A DNA stretch of 6,357 bases from Deltaproteobacteria bacterium UBA6601 (GCA_002433485.1 DJIF01000124.1:1-6357), one strand, 5' to 3'; positions 1-6,010 are shown, counted from the first letter of the stretch. Translations and numbers: made by a program. Notes: generated from the sequence alone by a model not told the origin.

Positions 1-371
1 TCGCCGCTGTCGTCGTCGTCGCCGCTATCGTCATCGTCGTCACCGGCCGAGTCGTCGTCATCACCGGCCGAGTCGTCGTCATCATCGGCCGAGTCGTCGT
101 CGTCGCCGGCCGAGTCATCGTCGTCACCGCTGTCGTCATCGTCACCGCTATCGTCATCGTCGCCGGTGTCATCATCATCGACGATGCCCTCATCTTCGCC
201 CGCCCCATAATTGGACCAATCAAAGGGCGGTGGAGTCTGGCTGGAGCCACCCCATGCATACGGCCGATAGTCCGATTCCTCGCTGGCGCTACAGGAAACA
301 ACCAACAGCAAAGCGCAGAGCCAGGCCAGGCCGACCGGGGCGCTCCACAGCCGCGCGAAAAGGCTGCTCAT
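1..371 (-). CDS. Poly-Asp (DDDDSAG-repeat) lipoprotein, C-terminus beyond the window edge
   Basis: The 123 visible codons run off the left edge with no stop. The N-terminus is a lipoprotein signal: Arg at 7, a hydrophobic run at about 12-26, then the lipobox VVSC with the acceptor Cys at residue 27. Residues 28-64 form a short linker with a Trp/Tyr/Pro-rich stretch. From residue 65 to the edge the protein is almost only Asp, Ser, Gly and Ala, in nine units of the type DDDDSG or DDDDSAG. ATG is chosen because it overlaps the TGA of the upstream gene as ATGA (371-368), which suggests translational coupling; no strong separate Shine-Dalgarno is visible. The acidic tract is probably an extended, possibly cation-binding spacer between the lipid anchor and a C-terminal domain that is not visible. 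Existence of the gene is well supported by signal peptide, start overlap and frame consistency. Its function is unknown. Confidence 0.85.
   Translation of the reverse strand, partial: MSSLFARLWSAPVGLAWLCALLLVVSCSASEESDYRPYAWGGSSQTPPPFDWSNYGAGEDEGIVDDDDTGDDDDSGDDDDSGDDDDSAGDDDDSADDDDDSAGDDDDSAGDDDDDSGDDDDSG
3..179 (-). repeat. Low-complexity tandem repeat encoding DDDDSG/DDDDSAG units
   Basis: On the minus strand this stretch encodes, in order, DDDDTG, DDDDSG, DDDDSG, DDDDSAG, DDDDSA, DDDDDSAG, DDDDSAG, DDDDDSG, DDDDSG. At DNA level the clearest block is four 21-bp units at 48-68, 69-89, 90-110 and 111-131, each starting cga-gtc on the plus strand. They differ mainly by synonymous gtc/atc (GAC/GAT) changes. 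All length changes seen are multiples of 3, so the reading frame is kept. The tract continues to the window edge, so its full length is unknown. Confidence 0.9.
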
Positions 372-1519
372 GGCAGCAGCTCTACGGTCAGGTTGCTTGA
401 GCCGAGCAGGGAGCCCAGGCTGGAGCGATTGGTGACCGGGCCATCAGCAGCGACCAGCTCGACCTCGTAGAGCCCGCCGTAGGTCACCGAGTGGATGGGA
501 TCGTCGCCATCGGCGACCTCAAGCCCCGCCAGGCTCCAGCCCAACTGCAGCTGATTGCCAGTAATCGTAATACTGGTGCCCCGCTCCTGGACCAGTTCGT
601 CGTCTACGGTGAAATTCAGGAGATTTTCGCTCCCGTCTCCATCAGCATCGGGCGAGTCGATGGTAGTGGCATCGTCTACCGCTTCCAGGTAGTCGTTGAT
701 GCGACCCTCGGCGTAATAAGCAATGGGCTGATTGAAGATCAGCACCGCAAGCCCCTCGCTATTCCAAAGATCCAGAGACGGACTGGCGAAGACCAGCTGC
801 AGAGAGCTGTAGCCTTCCGGGTTCAAGGTCCAGGCCTGATCGCCCTGACTGCCCGAGGTGTAGGTGCGACTGAGATCGGCATAACCATCCACATCGAGCA
901 CAGTTACCGCATAGGTGACCCCATAGACCAGCTCGCCCTCGGCAAAGGTCACCTGGCCATCGCTGAAGGCACGGGTCACCGCGCGGAACTGCAGATCGTC
1001 ATCGTTGCGCCACAGCTGCCGACCGTGAGAGCCATCAGAGATCCCCACCGGCTCGCTGCTCTCGCTGTAGAGACTCGATGAGGTCGTAGGCTCCAGGCGA
1101 ATCACCCCCTCGGCCAGGACATCGGGCTCGGGCAGGTTGATGTGAAAACGGACTTCGGGCGACGGCAAGCCCTCGGGAAACAGGTAGGCGTCAAAGTAGA
1201 GACTCTCGGTGCGCTCGGGGGTAGCGTCCTCAAACAGCGCGGTGTGCGCCATAAAGCTGCGATAGCCTTCCGCTTCGATGACCACAGTGAAGTCCTGGCC
1301 CTCGGGGATGGAACCCAGGGTATAGCGGCCTGAGCCATCGACCTGACCGGCTATGGACTCCCGCCAGTACTCAGCTCGGATGCTGTAATCCATGAGTCGA
1401 TTGCCCGAAGCGCCGTCATAGACCCGACCGGTAAAGTTGAAGCTGCCCAGCGGGCTACAGCCCGCGAGCATCATCAAGGCGGCGGTCAGCAACAACAGCG
1501 GGATAGCCCTAGTGCCCAT
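368..1519 (-). CDS. Lipoprotein with carboxypeptidase-regulatory-like domain and a C-terminal beta-rich region
   Basis: A 383-residue exported lipoprotein. The chosen ATG at 1519 has a GAGGAG Shine-Dalgarno 7 bases upstream and gives a compact signal peptide: Arg4, hydrophobic 6-19, lipobox LAGC with Cys21. A longer in-frame reading to 1642 would bury this signal, and the ATG at 1534 overlaps the Shine-Dalgarno itself. Residues about 27-115 (FTGRVYDGASG, then DGSGRYTLGSIPEG, then VVIEAEGYRS) match the carboxypeptidase-D regulatory-like beta-sandwich, a seven-stranded Ig-like fold common in surface proteins. Residues 196-212 hold a further beta segment (YGVTYAVTVLDVDGY). Residues about 238-365 contain FNQPIAYY and an acidic DADGDG loop at 291-296, resembling a bacterial Ig-like domain with a possible calcium loop; this assignment is tentative. 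No catalytic motif is seen. It is the first gene of a pair, and its TGA overlaps the next ATG. Role inferred: surface or periplasmic structural or binding protein. Confidence 0.88.
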   Translation of the reverse strand: MGTRAIPLLLLTAALMMLAGCSPLGSFNFTGRVYDGASGNRLMDYSIRAEYWRESIAGQVDGSGRYTLGSIPEGQDFTVVIEAEGYRSFMAHTALFEDATPERTESLYFDAYLFPEGLPSPEVRFHINLPEPDVLAEGVIRLEPTTSSSLYSESSEPVGISDGSHGRQLWRNDDDLQFRAVTRAFSDGQVTFAEGELVYGVTYAVTVLDVDGYADLSRTYTSGSQGDQAWTLNPEGYSSLQLVFASPSLDLWNSEGLAVLIFNQPIAYYAEGRINDYLEAVDDATTIDSPDADGDGSENLLNFTVDDELVQERGTSITITGNQLQLGWSLAGLEVADGDDPIHSVTYGGLYEVELVAADGPVTNRSSLGSLLGSSNLTVELLP

Positions 1520-1526
1520 AGCGCAG

Positions 1527-1532
1527 CTCCTC
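1527..1532 (-). promoter_or_regulatory. Shine-Dalgarno GAGGAG that decides the start at 1519
   Basis: The minus strand reads GAGGAG, then 7 bases (CTGCGCT), then ATG. This supports 1519 as the start over the longer in-frame reading. The alternative ATG at 1534 lies inside this element. Confidence 0.75.
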
Positions 1533-1540
1533 ATAGCTCG

Positions 1541-1562
1541 CCTGCCCGTCTTATGGGGCAGG
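1541..1562. repeat. 7-bp perfect inverted repeat in the leader of the minus-strand gene
   Basis: cctgccc (1541-1547) and gggcagg (1556-1562) are exact reverse complements separated by 8 bases. The element lies just upstream of the GAGGAG ribosome-binding site of the minus-strand lipoprotein gene. It could form an RNA hairpin in its leader or be a palindromic protein-binding site. There is no U-run, so an intrinsic terminator is unlikely. Confidence 0.5.
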
Positions 1563-1706
1563 AACAGGGTGAAGCCTACCTCAATGACAAGCGCTATCGC
1601 GCGGCGGCGGCCTATTCCCCATCGGCCCGACGCTCCTACCAACTACCAACTCCCGGCGCTCGCGGGCCGCATGGGAACTGTGCAGGTAGGCTAGACTGTA
1701 CGCTTC

Positions 1707-1712
1707 AGGAGG
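1707..1712 (+). promoter_or_regulatory. Consensus Shine-Dalgarno AGGAGG supporting a TTG start
   Basis: AGGAGG is followed by 7 bases and then TTG at 1720. The full consensus at ideal spacing supports a non-ATG start for the Ig-repeat lipoprotein. Confidence 0.8.
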
Positions 1713-1719
1713 CCTGACC

Positions 1720-2535
1720 TTGACTCCAGTGCCCAGAGCAAGAGAACAGTGCGTGCGTGGCTACCGGTGGCTGCTGGTCCTGCTCGCGCTCAACGCGCCG
1801 GCCTGCATGAACGGTGTTCCCACCGCGCCGCTGGTAGCGATCGAGCCCGCTGAACCCAGCAGCGACGACGACCTCGAGATGGTGGTCGTCACTGAAGCCA
1901 GCGACCGCGATGGCAGCGTGCTGTTCTATCGCACCGTCTGGACCCGCGGCGGTGTCCAGGTAGTAGAACTCGATGACCGAACCACCGTGCCTGCGGAACA
2001 GACCACCAGCGGTGAACAGTGGACGGTCGAGGTGGTTGCCGTCGACAGCGACCTTGAGCTGGGCGAAGAGGCCCAGGCAACTGTAGAGATCAGCAACTCA
2101 GCTCCCACGCTGACGGTGTCCATCTTCCCCTCGCCTGCCCCAAGCTTCAGCGACCTCATCGCGACCATCGACTCCAGCGATGCAGACGGCAACGAGGTCA
2201 CCGTGCGCACTGCCTGGACCGTAGACGGCAACGCACGCGCAGATCTCGATGACACCCTGGTGGTGCCCTCCGAAGAGACCAGCCCGGGTGAGACTTGGGT
2301 CATCACCGCCACCCCCAACGATGGCCGAACGGACGGCGCGCCAATCAGCGCAGAGGTCAGCATCATCAACGAGCTACGGCCGCCAGGCAGCGCCCTGTGC
2401 GGCAGCACCAGCAGCGTAGCCAACGGAGTCACTCGGGGGGTGCTGTGCACTGCCCCCCTCGACCTCGCCACCAAGCCCGCCAGCAATGATCAACTCAAGT
2501 GGTACCCCGGCCCCAGCCAAAGGATCGCCCCATGA
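1720..2535 (+). CDS. Lipoprotein with two tandem Ig-like repeats and a conserved-looking Cys-pair tail
   Basis: A 271-residue exported protein starting at TTG, supported by a perfect AGGAGG 7 bases upstream. The signal has Arg13/Arg16, a hydrophobic run 17-24 and a loose lipobox ending APAC with Cys29, so lipidation is likely but not certain. Residues about 36-125 and 127-216 are two related Ig/cadherin-like repeats. Each has an acidic loop (SDRDG, then SDADG), a strand with RTxWT, an LDD turn, VPxExT, and GExW followed by a V/I-rich strand. Such repeats are usual in surface proteins of Deltaproteobacteria-like bacteria. The tail 217-271 is different: it has C227 and C243 as a likely disulfide and ends WYPGPSQRIAP. 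No enzymatic motif is present. The TGA overlaps the start of the propeller gene as ATGA (2532-2535), pointing to coupled synthesis and a possible physical partnership. Confidence 0.9.
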   Translation: MTPVPRAREQCVRGYRWLLVLLALNAPACMNGVPTAPLVAIEPAEPSSDDDLEMVVVTEASDRDGSVLFYRTVWTRGGVQVVELDDRTTVPAEQTTSGEQWTVEVVAVDSDLELGEEAQATVEISNSAPTLTVSIFPSPAPSFSDLIATIDSSDADGNEVTVRTAWTVDGNARADLDDTLVVPSEETSPGETWVITATPNDGRTDGAPISAEVSIINELRPPGSALCGSTSSVANGVTRGVLCTAPLDLATKPASNDQLKWYPGPSQRIAP

Positions 2536-4148
2536 CCCCTGCCCCCGGCAAGCTCGCAGCCGCCCTACTGATGACCGTCCTGGCTCTGCCGAGCCTGAGC
2601 CACGCCGTGCCCCAGCAGCTCGCCCAGCAAGGTCGCCTCACCGATCTCGACGACGTGCCCTTAGAGGGCAGCCACGAGCTGACCTTTCGCATCTACACCG
2701 ACCTGGACGCAGGGGTCGAGGTCTGGTCTGAGACCCTCAGCGCTGAGTTTGATCGCGGCTTCTACAGCGTCATCCTGGGTACTGACACCAGCGGCAACCC
2801 CCTACACGAGCTGCTGCCCATGGCGCCCCCCCTCTACCTGGAGCTGAGCGTCGATGGCGGCGCGCCCCTGCTGCCACGCCAGCCTCTGCTGGCCGTGCCC
2901 TACGCGGTCGCCGCCGGCTCAGCACGCAACGTCGACGGCGGCTACGTCGACGCCAGCGAGATCACCGTGGCTGGCAGCACCATCGTCGACTCCGCAGGCA
3001 ACTGGACTGGCCCGACGCCCTCGGTGGACTGGAGCGAGATCACGGGCATCCCGTCGGGTCTGGGTGACGGCAGCAACAGCGACACCCTCGCCGGGCTCAG
3101 CTGCGCCAATGAGGACCGGCCGGTCTGGAGCGCCGCTCAAAATCAATGGGCCTGCACCTCAGCGACGGTCGATCTCAGCCGCATCGACACCAGCACCGCA
3201 GGCACCGGGCAGGTGCTGACCTACAACGGCGCGCAGCTGGGCTGGGAAGACCCCAGCAGCGCGCAGGGCTCGCCGTGCTCGTTAGTTCAGACCGCGGGCA
3301 ACTACGCCGAACTGGACTGTAATGGCACAGACGTGCTGATTAAGGGGCGGAATCGCTACTCGAGTGTTGGTGATTCTGCAAGCAGTTACACCTGTGCACC
3401 TTTGGTTAGTGGCAGCGTTGCTTGTTGGGGCAACCTGCCTGACTCAATGGCGTCTTTCCCGTCCGGGTCCTTCAGTCAGATTGCAGTTTCGCCGAATCAC
3501 GGTTGTGCGATCGATAGTGCTGGCGATGTGTCGTGCTGGGGTCAGAATTCCAATGGCGAGTCCAATCCCCAACAGGGCCCATTCGTCGATATTGCTGCCA
3601 TAGCCTATGCCACGTGTGCAATCACAACTACTGGGGCAATTCAGTGCTGGGGTGATAGCACTCGATTTTCAGGGATGCCCACCACGGGAGTCTTCTCCTT
3701 TTTGGAGGGCAATGACAATGCCTTTTGCGCCCTCAATGCTGGCGGTACACCTGTCTGCTGGGGGAGCCACTCGTGGCATGTGGCCCAATTCGGCTCGGGC
3801 GTCACCAACCTCACTCAACTCGATATTGGCCAATACGTGTCATGCGGTGTCGATTCCAACGGATCGGTGGAGTGTTGGGGGGATGGTGGCACGCAGGGTG
3901 TCGTCAGTGGAGTTCCTTCAGGGACGTTCATCAAGGCTGTTTCGTCGGGTTATTACACGGCTTGTGCGCTGAATACAGCGGGTGATGTGACTTGTTGGGG
4001 ACTTTGCAACGATAGCAAGTGTACTCCGCAAGTAGGTCTTTCTTTTGATGACATTACTGCCGGACCAGACCATCTTTGCGGTTTAGTCTCTGGAATAGGC
4101 GCTATTCACTGTTGGGGAGCGTCGCCTTTATCCAACAGTGTCCCTTAA
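2532..4148 (+). CDS. Secreted protein with N-terminal head domain and seven-repeat RCC1-like beta-propeller
   Basis: A 538-residue secreted protein. The ATG at 2532 overlaps the upstream TGA and has AAAGGA 7-12 bases ahead. Another in-frame start at 2499 would add 11 residues and spoil the signal peptide. Residues 1-25 are a type I signal peptide ending SHA. Residues 26-135 (QQGRLTD, TFRIYTD, VWSETLSAEFDRGFYSVILG, LYLELSVDGG, LLPRQPLLAVPYAVAA) form a beta-rich head of the kind found at the N-terminus of modular secreted proteins annotated loosely as tail-fibre-like. Residues 136-280 are a Gly/Ser/Asp-rich linker with C191, C208, C249 and C263. Residues 284-538 contain seven repeats of C-x9-10-CWG (CWG at 298, 335, 372, 409, 448, 488, 527), spaced 37-40 residues, matching RCC1/BLIP-II-like propellers. 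GC and third-position G/C fall sharply at about residue 270. Function unknown; binding or adhesion at the cell surface is inferred. No catalytic residues are recognised. Confidence 0.92.
   Translation: MTPAPGKLAAALLMTVLALPSLSHAVPQQLAQQGRLTDLDDVPLEGSHELTFRIYTDLDAGVEVWSETLSAEFDRGFYSVILGTDTSGNPLHELLPMAPPLYLELSVDGGAPLLPRQPLLAVPYAVAAGSARNVDGGYVDASEITVAGSTIVDSAGNWTGPTPSVDWSEITGIPSGLGDGSNSDTLAGLSCANEDRPVWSAAQNQWACTSATVDLSRIDTSTAGTGQVLTYNGAQLGWEDPSSAQGSPCSLVQTAGNYAELDCNGTDVLIKGRNRYSSVGDSASSYTCAPLVSGSVACWGNLPDSMASFPSGSFSQIAVSPNHGCAIDSAGDVSCWGQNSNGESNPQQGPFVDIAAIAYATCAITTTGAIQCWGDSTRFSGMPTTGVFSFLEGNDNAFCALNAGGTPVCWGSHSWHVAQFGSGVTNLTQLDIGQYVSCGVDSNGSVECWGDGGTQGVVSGVPSGTFIKAVSSGYYTACALNTAGDVTCWGLCNDSKCTPQVGLSFDDITAGPDHLCGLVSGIGAIHCWGASPLSNSVP
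3381..4145 (+). repeat. Seven tandem RCC1-like CWG repeats (protein-level)
   Basis: Seven repeats are visible. Their Cys pairs are 288/298, 325/335, 362/372, 399/409, 438/448, 478/488 and 516/527. Each second Cys is followed by Trp-Gly and each first Cys usually by Ala or Gly plus a hydrophobic residue. Seven units are the number needed for a closed propeller of the RCC1 type. Repeat 6 has an extra Cys pair (492, 497) just after CWG. The DNA copies are diverged outside short cttgttgggg-like pieces, so this is an old protein-level repeat and not a recent duplication. Confidence 0.88.
4107..4140. terminator. 9-bp perfect inverted repeat at the 3' end of the propeller gene
   Basis: cactgttgg (4107-4115) and ccaacagtg (4132-4140) are exact reverse complements around a 16-base loop. 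The element sits inside the last codons of the propeller gene, 5 bases before its TAA (4146-4148), and about 29 bases from the stop of the convergent gene. A hairpin here could act as a transcription end or mRNA 3' protector in the short convergent gap. There is no T-run on either side, so it is not a canonical intrinsic terminator. It could also be a recombination remnant or chance. Confidence 0.35.
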
Positions 4149-4168
4149 GGCCTTGGAGCCGCCGCCCC

Positions 4169-6010
4169 CTACTCCACCAGCTCCGGCTGCCACGGGCCCA
4201 CACTCTGCAGCCGCTGCTTGGCGAACCTGCCAGAGGTCACGGTCAGCGAAACCCCCAGGCCGGTCACAGCAAAGCTCAGCGCGCTGGCGGCGCCCAGCCC
4301 ATCGCGGCGCTGGCGGGCCGCGGCATGATCGGCCATGGCCTGAGTGATCGCGGCGCTGTCGAGGCTGGCCGGATCCGACTTTTCCAGGGCGCGCTGCAGC
4401 GCCTCATCCACCACCAACTGCTCGGCTACCGCGCCAACAAAGAGGCCGGTGCCCAGGACCGCCATGGCGCCGCTCACCCCCGCCAGAACAGCGGTGCGCA
4501 GGACTCCCCGGCGAGCCCGGGCTTCAGCCTGCTGCCAGCTGTCGTAGGCCTGCTTCACCTTTTCGACCCCGGGCAGCGGCTGCCAGTCAAACACCGAAGC
4601 GTTGAGCGCCCCACCCTCGAGCACCAGCTCCACCTGGCGCTCGCCCAGTAACGGGTGATCCACCTGCAGAGTGCCGGTCCCACCAGCGATGGAGTTAAAG
4701 CTATAGGGCGGCGCGATGCGCACGCCGGTGTCCCGGTCGATTCTGCCCTGCGCAGCGGGCAGGTCGGCGTAGCCGGGAACGGTCCTGCCGTCGTCGGTCT
4801 GGACGGTCATATTTACCGCGGAGCCAGCTGGCAGACCAGACACTGTCAGTCGAGAGGGCAGGTACAGGCGCGGATCAAAGGTAACCTGCTGGTCAGGCAC
4901 GACGTGGAGGTGGGTGGTGCTGGTGCCAAACTCGTTCTGGACGATGGCCGACAAGCCTACTGCTGTGACCCGAATCTTGGCCCCGGGGCCCACCTGCAGC
5001 TCCCGATCTTCAGTGATCAGCAGGGTCGAAGCCAGCTCGGCCGGAAAGTCCACCAGATTGATGGTGACCAGGCCCAGCCATTCGGGCTCAATAAGTTCCT
5101 CGCGGGTCTCCCCGGCTGCATAAGGCTCAATGTTCAGCACGGTCGTCTTGAGCCCAAGTCCTGAGACGACCAGCTCCATGGCGGTGTCAGTGGGCAGATC
5201 CTGGAACAGCCAGCGACCGTCGGGCAGCGGCTCGTAGCGGCTGCCCTCCTCGCCCCAGTTCAGGCGAACAGTGAGGTCCCCCTTGGACTCCCCTGGAGCC
5301 TTTACCCCCACAATAAGCCGCCCATAGCGCGGCGAAAGCCGCTCCACCAACCGCAACACGGTGGGTTCTTCGCCCCCCAACTTGAGGTAGTGGCGATAGT
5401 CGAGCAGGGCCAATCTCAGTTGGTTCGCACAGCGCTGCGCATCGCCAGATAACCGCCAGCCATCAGCATAGTCGGGCGCCACGGTGGTGAGCTCAAAGGC
5501 AGCGCTGATGGATGCGGCACAGCGACCTTCCGCCAGGGCTGACTCAACCCGCTCCCGGTAGGGCTGTGGGTCCACCACCTGGGTATAGACCTCGGCCGGC
5601 TGCGCCGTTGAGCGCTTACCGCGAGGCCTGCTCAGGGCCGCGCCCTGGATCCGCTCAAGGAGCTTTTTGTCATCCTCACTGAGCTGATCGAGTCCAAGCT
5701 CTTCCACGTAGGCATCAGCCAGTAGGCGCGCCTGCTTAAAATGCCGTAGCCCACGATGCGCCAGGGCCTTGAGCAGGATGGCCTCTACCTGGCTGGGGTC
5801 GAGGCGCAGAGCCGACTCGGCCGATCGAAGCGCCTTTTCGTATTGCTTTTGCTCCAGTTCTTCGCGGGCGAACTTGAGCTGCCGCTTAGACTGGCTGATC
5901 CCGGTGTTGGTCTCAGCCCGCACCAACGCAGGCCCGGTGCTGCTCAGGCAGACCGCCAACAGCAGGCCGCAGCAACGCCGTATCCCAGGCCTGGACCAAC
6001 AGCTCAGCAA
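4169..6010 (-). CDS. Exported TPR protein with central beta domains and two C-terminal membrane helices
   Basis: A 613-residue protein. The best start is TTG at 6010, with AAGGGG 7 bases upstream; no ATG lies between it and the signal peptide. Residues 1-32 look like a type I signal (hydrophobic about 14-22, cleavage after LVRA), although Cys residues at 13-14 and 21 leave lipidation conceivable. Residues 40-105 show a TPR-like helix pair (YEKALRSAESALRLDP, then ALAHRGLRHFKQA). Residues 148-228 form a second helical, TPR-like segment with C164 and C194. Residues about 229-470 are beta-rich and resemble PEGA/Ig-like modules. Two membrane segments (about 503-529 and 572-593) flank an amphipathic, charged hairpin (530-570). 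The architecture suggests an envelope scaffold anchored by its C-terminus with TPRs for partner binding. It resembles TPR/PEGA proteins of Myxococcota by style only. It converges on the propeller gene with a 20-bp gap. Precise role unknown. Confidence 0.88.
   Translation of the reverse strand: MLSCWSRPGIRRCCGLLLAVCLSSTGPALVRAETNTGISQSKRQLKFAREELEQKQYEKALRSAESALRLDPSQVEAILLKALAHRGLRHFKQARLLADAYVEELGLDQLSEDDKKLLERIQGAALSRPRGKRSTAQPAEVYTQVVDPQPYRERVESALAEGRCAASISAAFELTTVAPDYADGWRLSGDAQRCANQLRLALLDYRHYLKLGGEEPTVLRLVERLSPRYGRLIVGVKAPGESKGDLTVRLNWGEEGSRYEPLPDGRWLFQDLPTDTAMELVVSGLGLKTTVLNIEPYAAGETREELIEPEWLGLVTINLVDFPAELASTLLITEDRELQVGPGAKIRVTAVGLSAIVQNEFGTSTTHLHVVPDQQVTFDPRLYLPSRLTVSGLPAGSAVNMTVQTDDGRTVPGYADLPAAQGRIDRDTGVRIAPPYSFNSIAGGTGTLQVDHPLLGERQVELVLEGGALNASVFDWQPLPGVEKVKQAYDSWQQAEARARRGVLRTAVLAGVSGAMAVLGTGLFVGAVAEQLVVDEALQRALEKSDPASLDSAAITQAMADHAAARQRRDGLGAASALSFAVTGLGVSLTVTSGRFAKQRLQSVGPWQPELVE

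Larger units (their letters stand above)
1520..1719. promoter_or_regulatory. Divergent intergenic region between the two lipoprotein pairs
   Basis: This 200-bp gap separates the minus-strand gene starting at 1519 from the plus-strand gene starting at 1720, so promoters for both directions should lie here. Both Shine-Dalgarno sites are clear. No convincing -35/-10 pair was found. TAGACT at 1692-1697 is a weak -10 candidate for the plus side without a good -35. TTGTCA on the minus strand (plus-strand tgacaa, around 1586) is a -35-like hexamer for the other side without a good -10. A short direct repeat (ctaccaa twice, near 1636-1650) and a 7-bp inverted repeat at 1541-1562 are present. Confidence 0.45.

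Noticed and set aside
3..179. Regular repeats resembling a CRISPR-like array
   Set aside because: The units are adjacent without unique spacers, and they encode DDDDSAG in frame behind a lipoprotein signal. It is a coding tandem repeat.
491..1081. Plus-strand open frame of 196 codons
   Set aside because: It lies fully antisense within the lipoprotein gene at 368-1519, which has a signal peptide, a Shine-Dalgarno and recognisable domains. The plus frame shows none of these.
1692..1697. TAGACT as a sigma-70 -10 box
   Set aside because: Only 4 of 6 bases match and there is no acceptable -35 at 16-18 bases upstream, so it is not listed as a promoter of its own.
1926..2486. Minus-strand open frame of 186 codons opposite the Ig-repeat lipoprotein
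   Set aside because: Ser/Thr-rich shadow of the repeat-containing gene with no export signal or Shine-Dalgarno. The plus frame explains the sequence.
4107..4140. Possible integron attC-type site
   Set aside because: The arms contain GTT and AAC, but in the wrong order for attC (RYYYAAC first, GTTRRRY last), GTTGGGG misses the last consensus base, and no integrase or cassette structure is present.
3381..4145. Beta-lactamase-inhibitor (BLIP-II) function
   Set aside because: The RCC1-like fold is shared with BLIP-II, but the Cys-rich repeats and the head domain differ and nothing in the context points to beta-lactamase inhibition. Only the fold is supported.
2532..4148. Phage tail fibre gene
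   Set aside because: The modular head might attract a tail-fibre label, but the protein has a Sec signal peptide, an upstream coupled lipoprotein and no phage genes nearby, so a cellular secreted protein is more likely.
4076..5164. Plus-strand open frames opposite the TPR gene (4076-4651 and 4655-5164)
   Set aside because: They are antisense to a well-supported gene, rich in Arg, His, Gly and Pro without domain pattern, and lack convincing starts. They are typical high-GC shadows.
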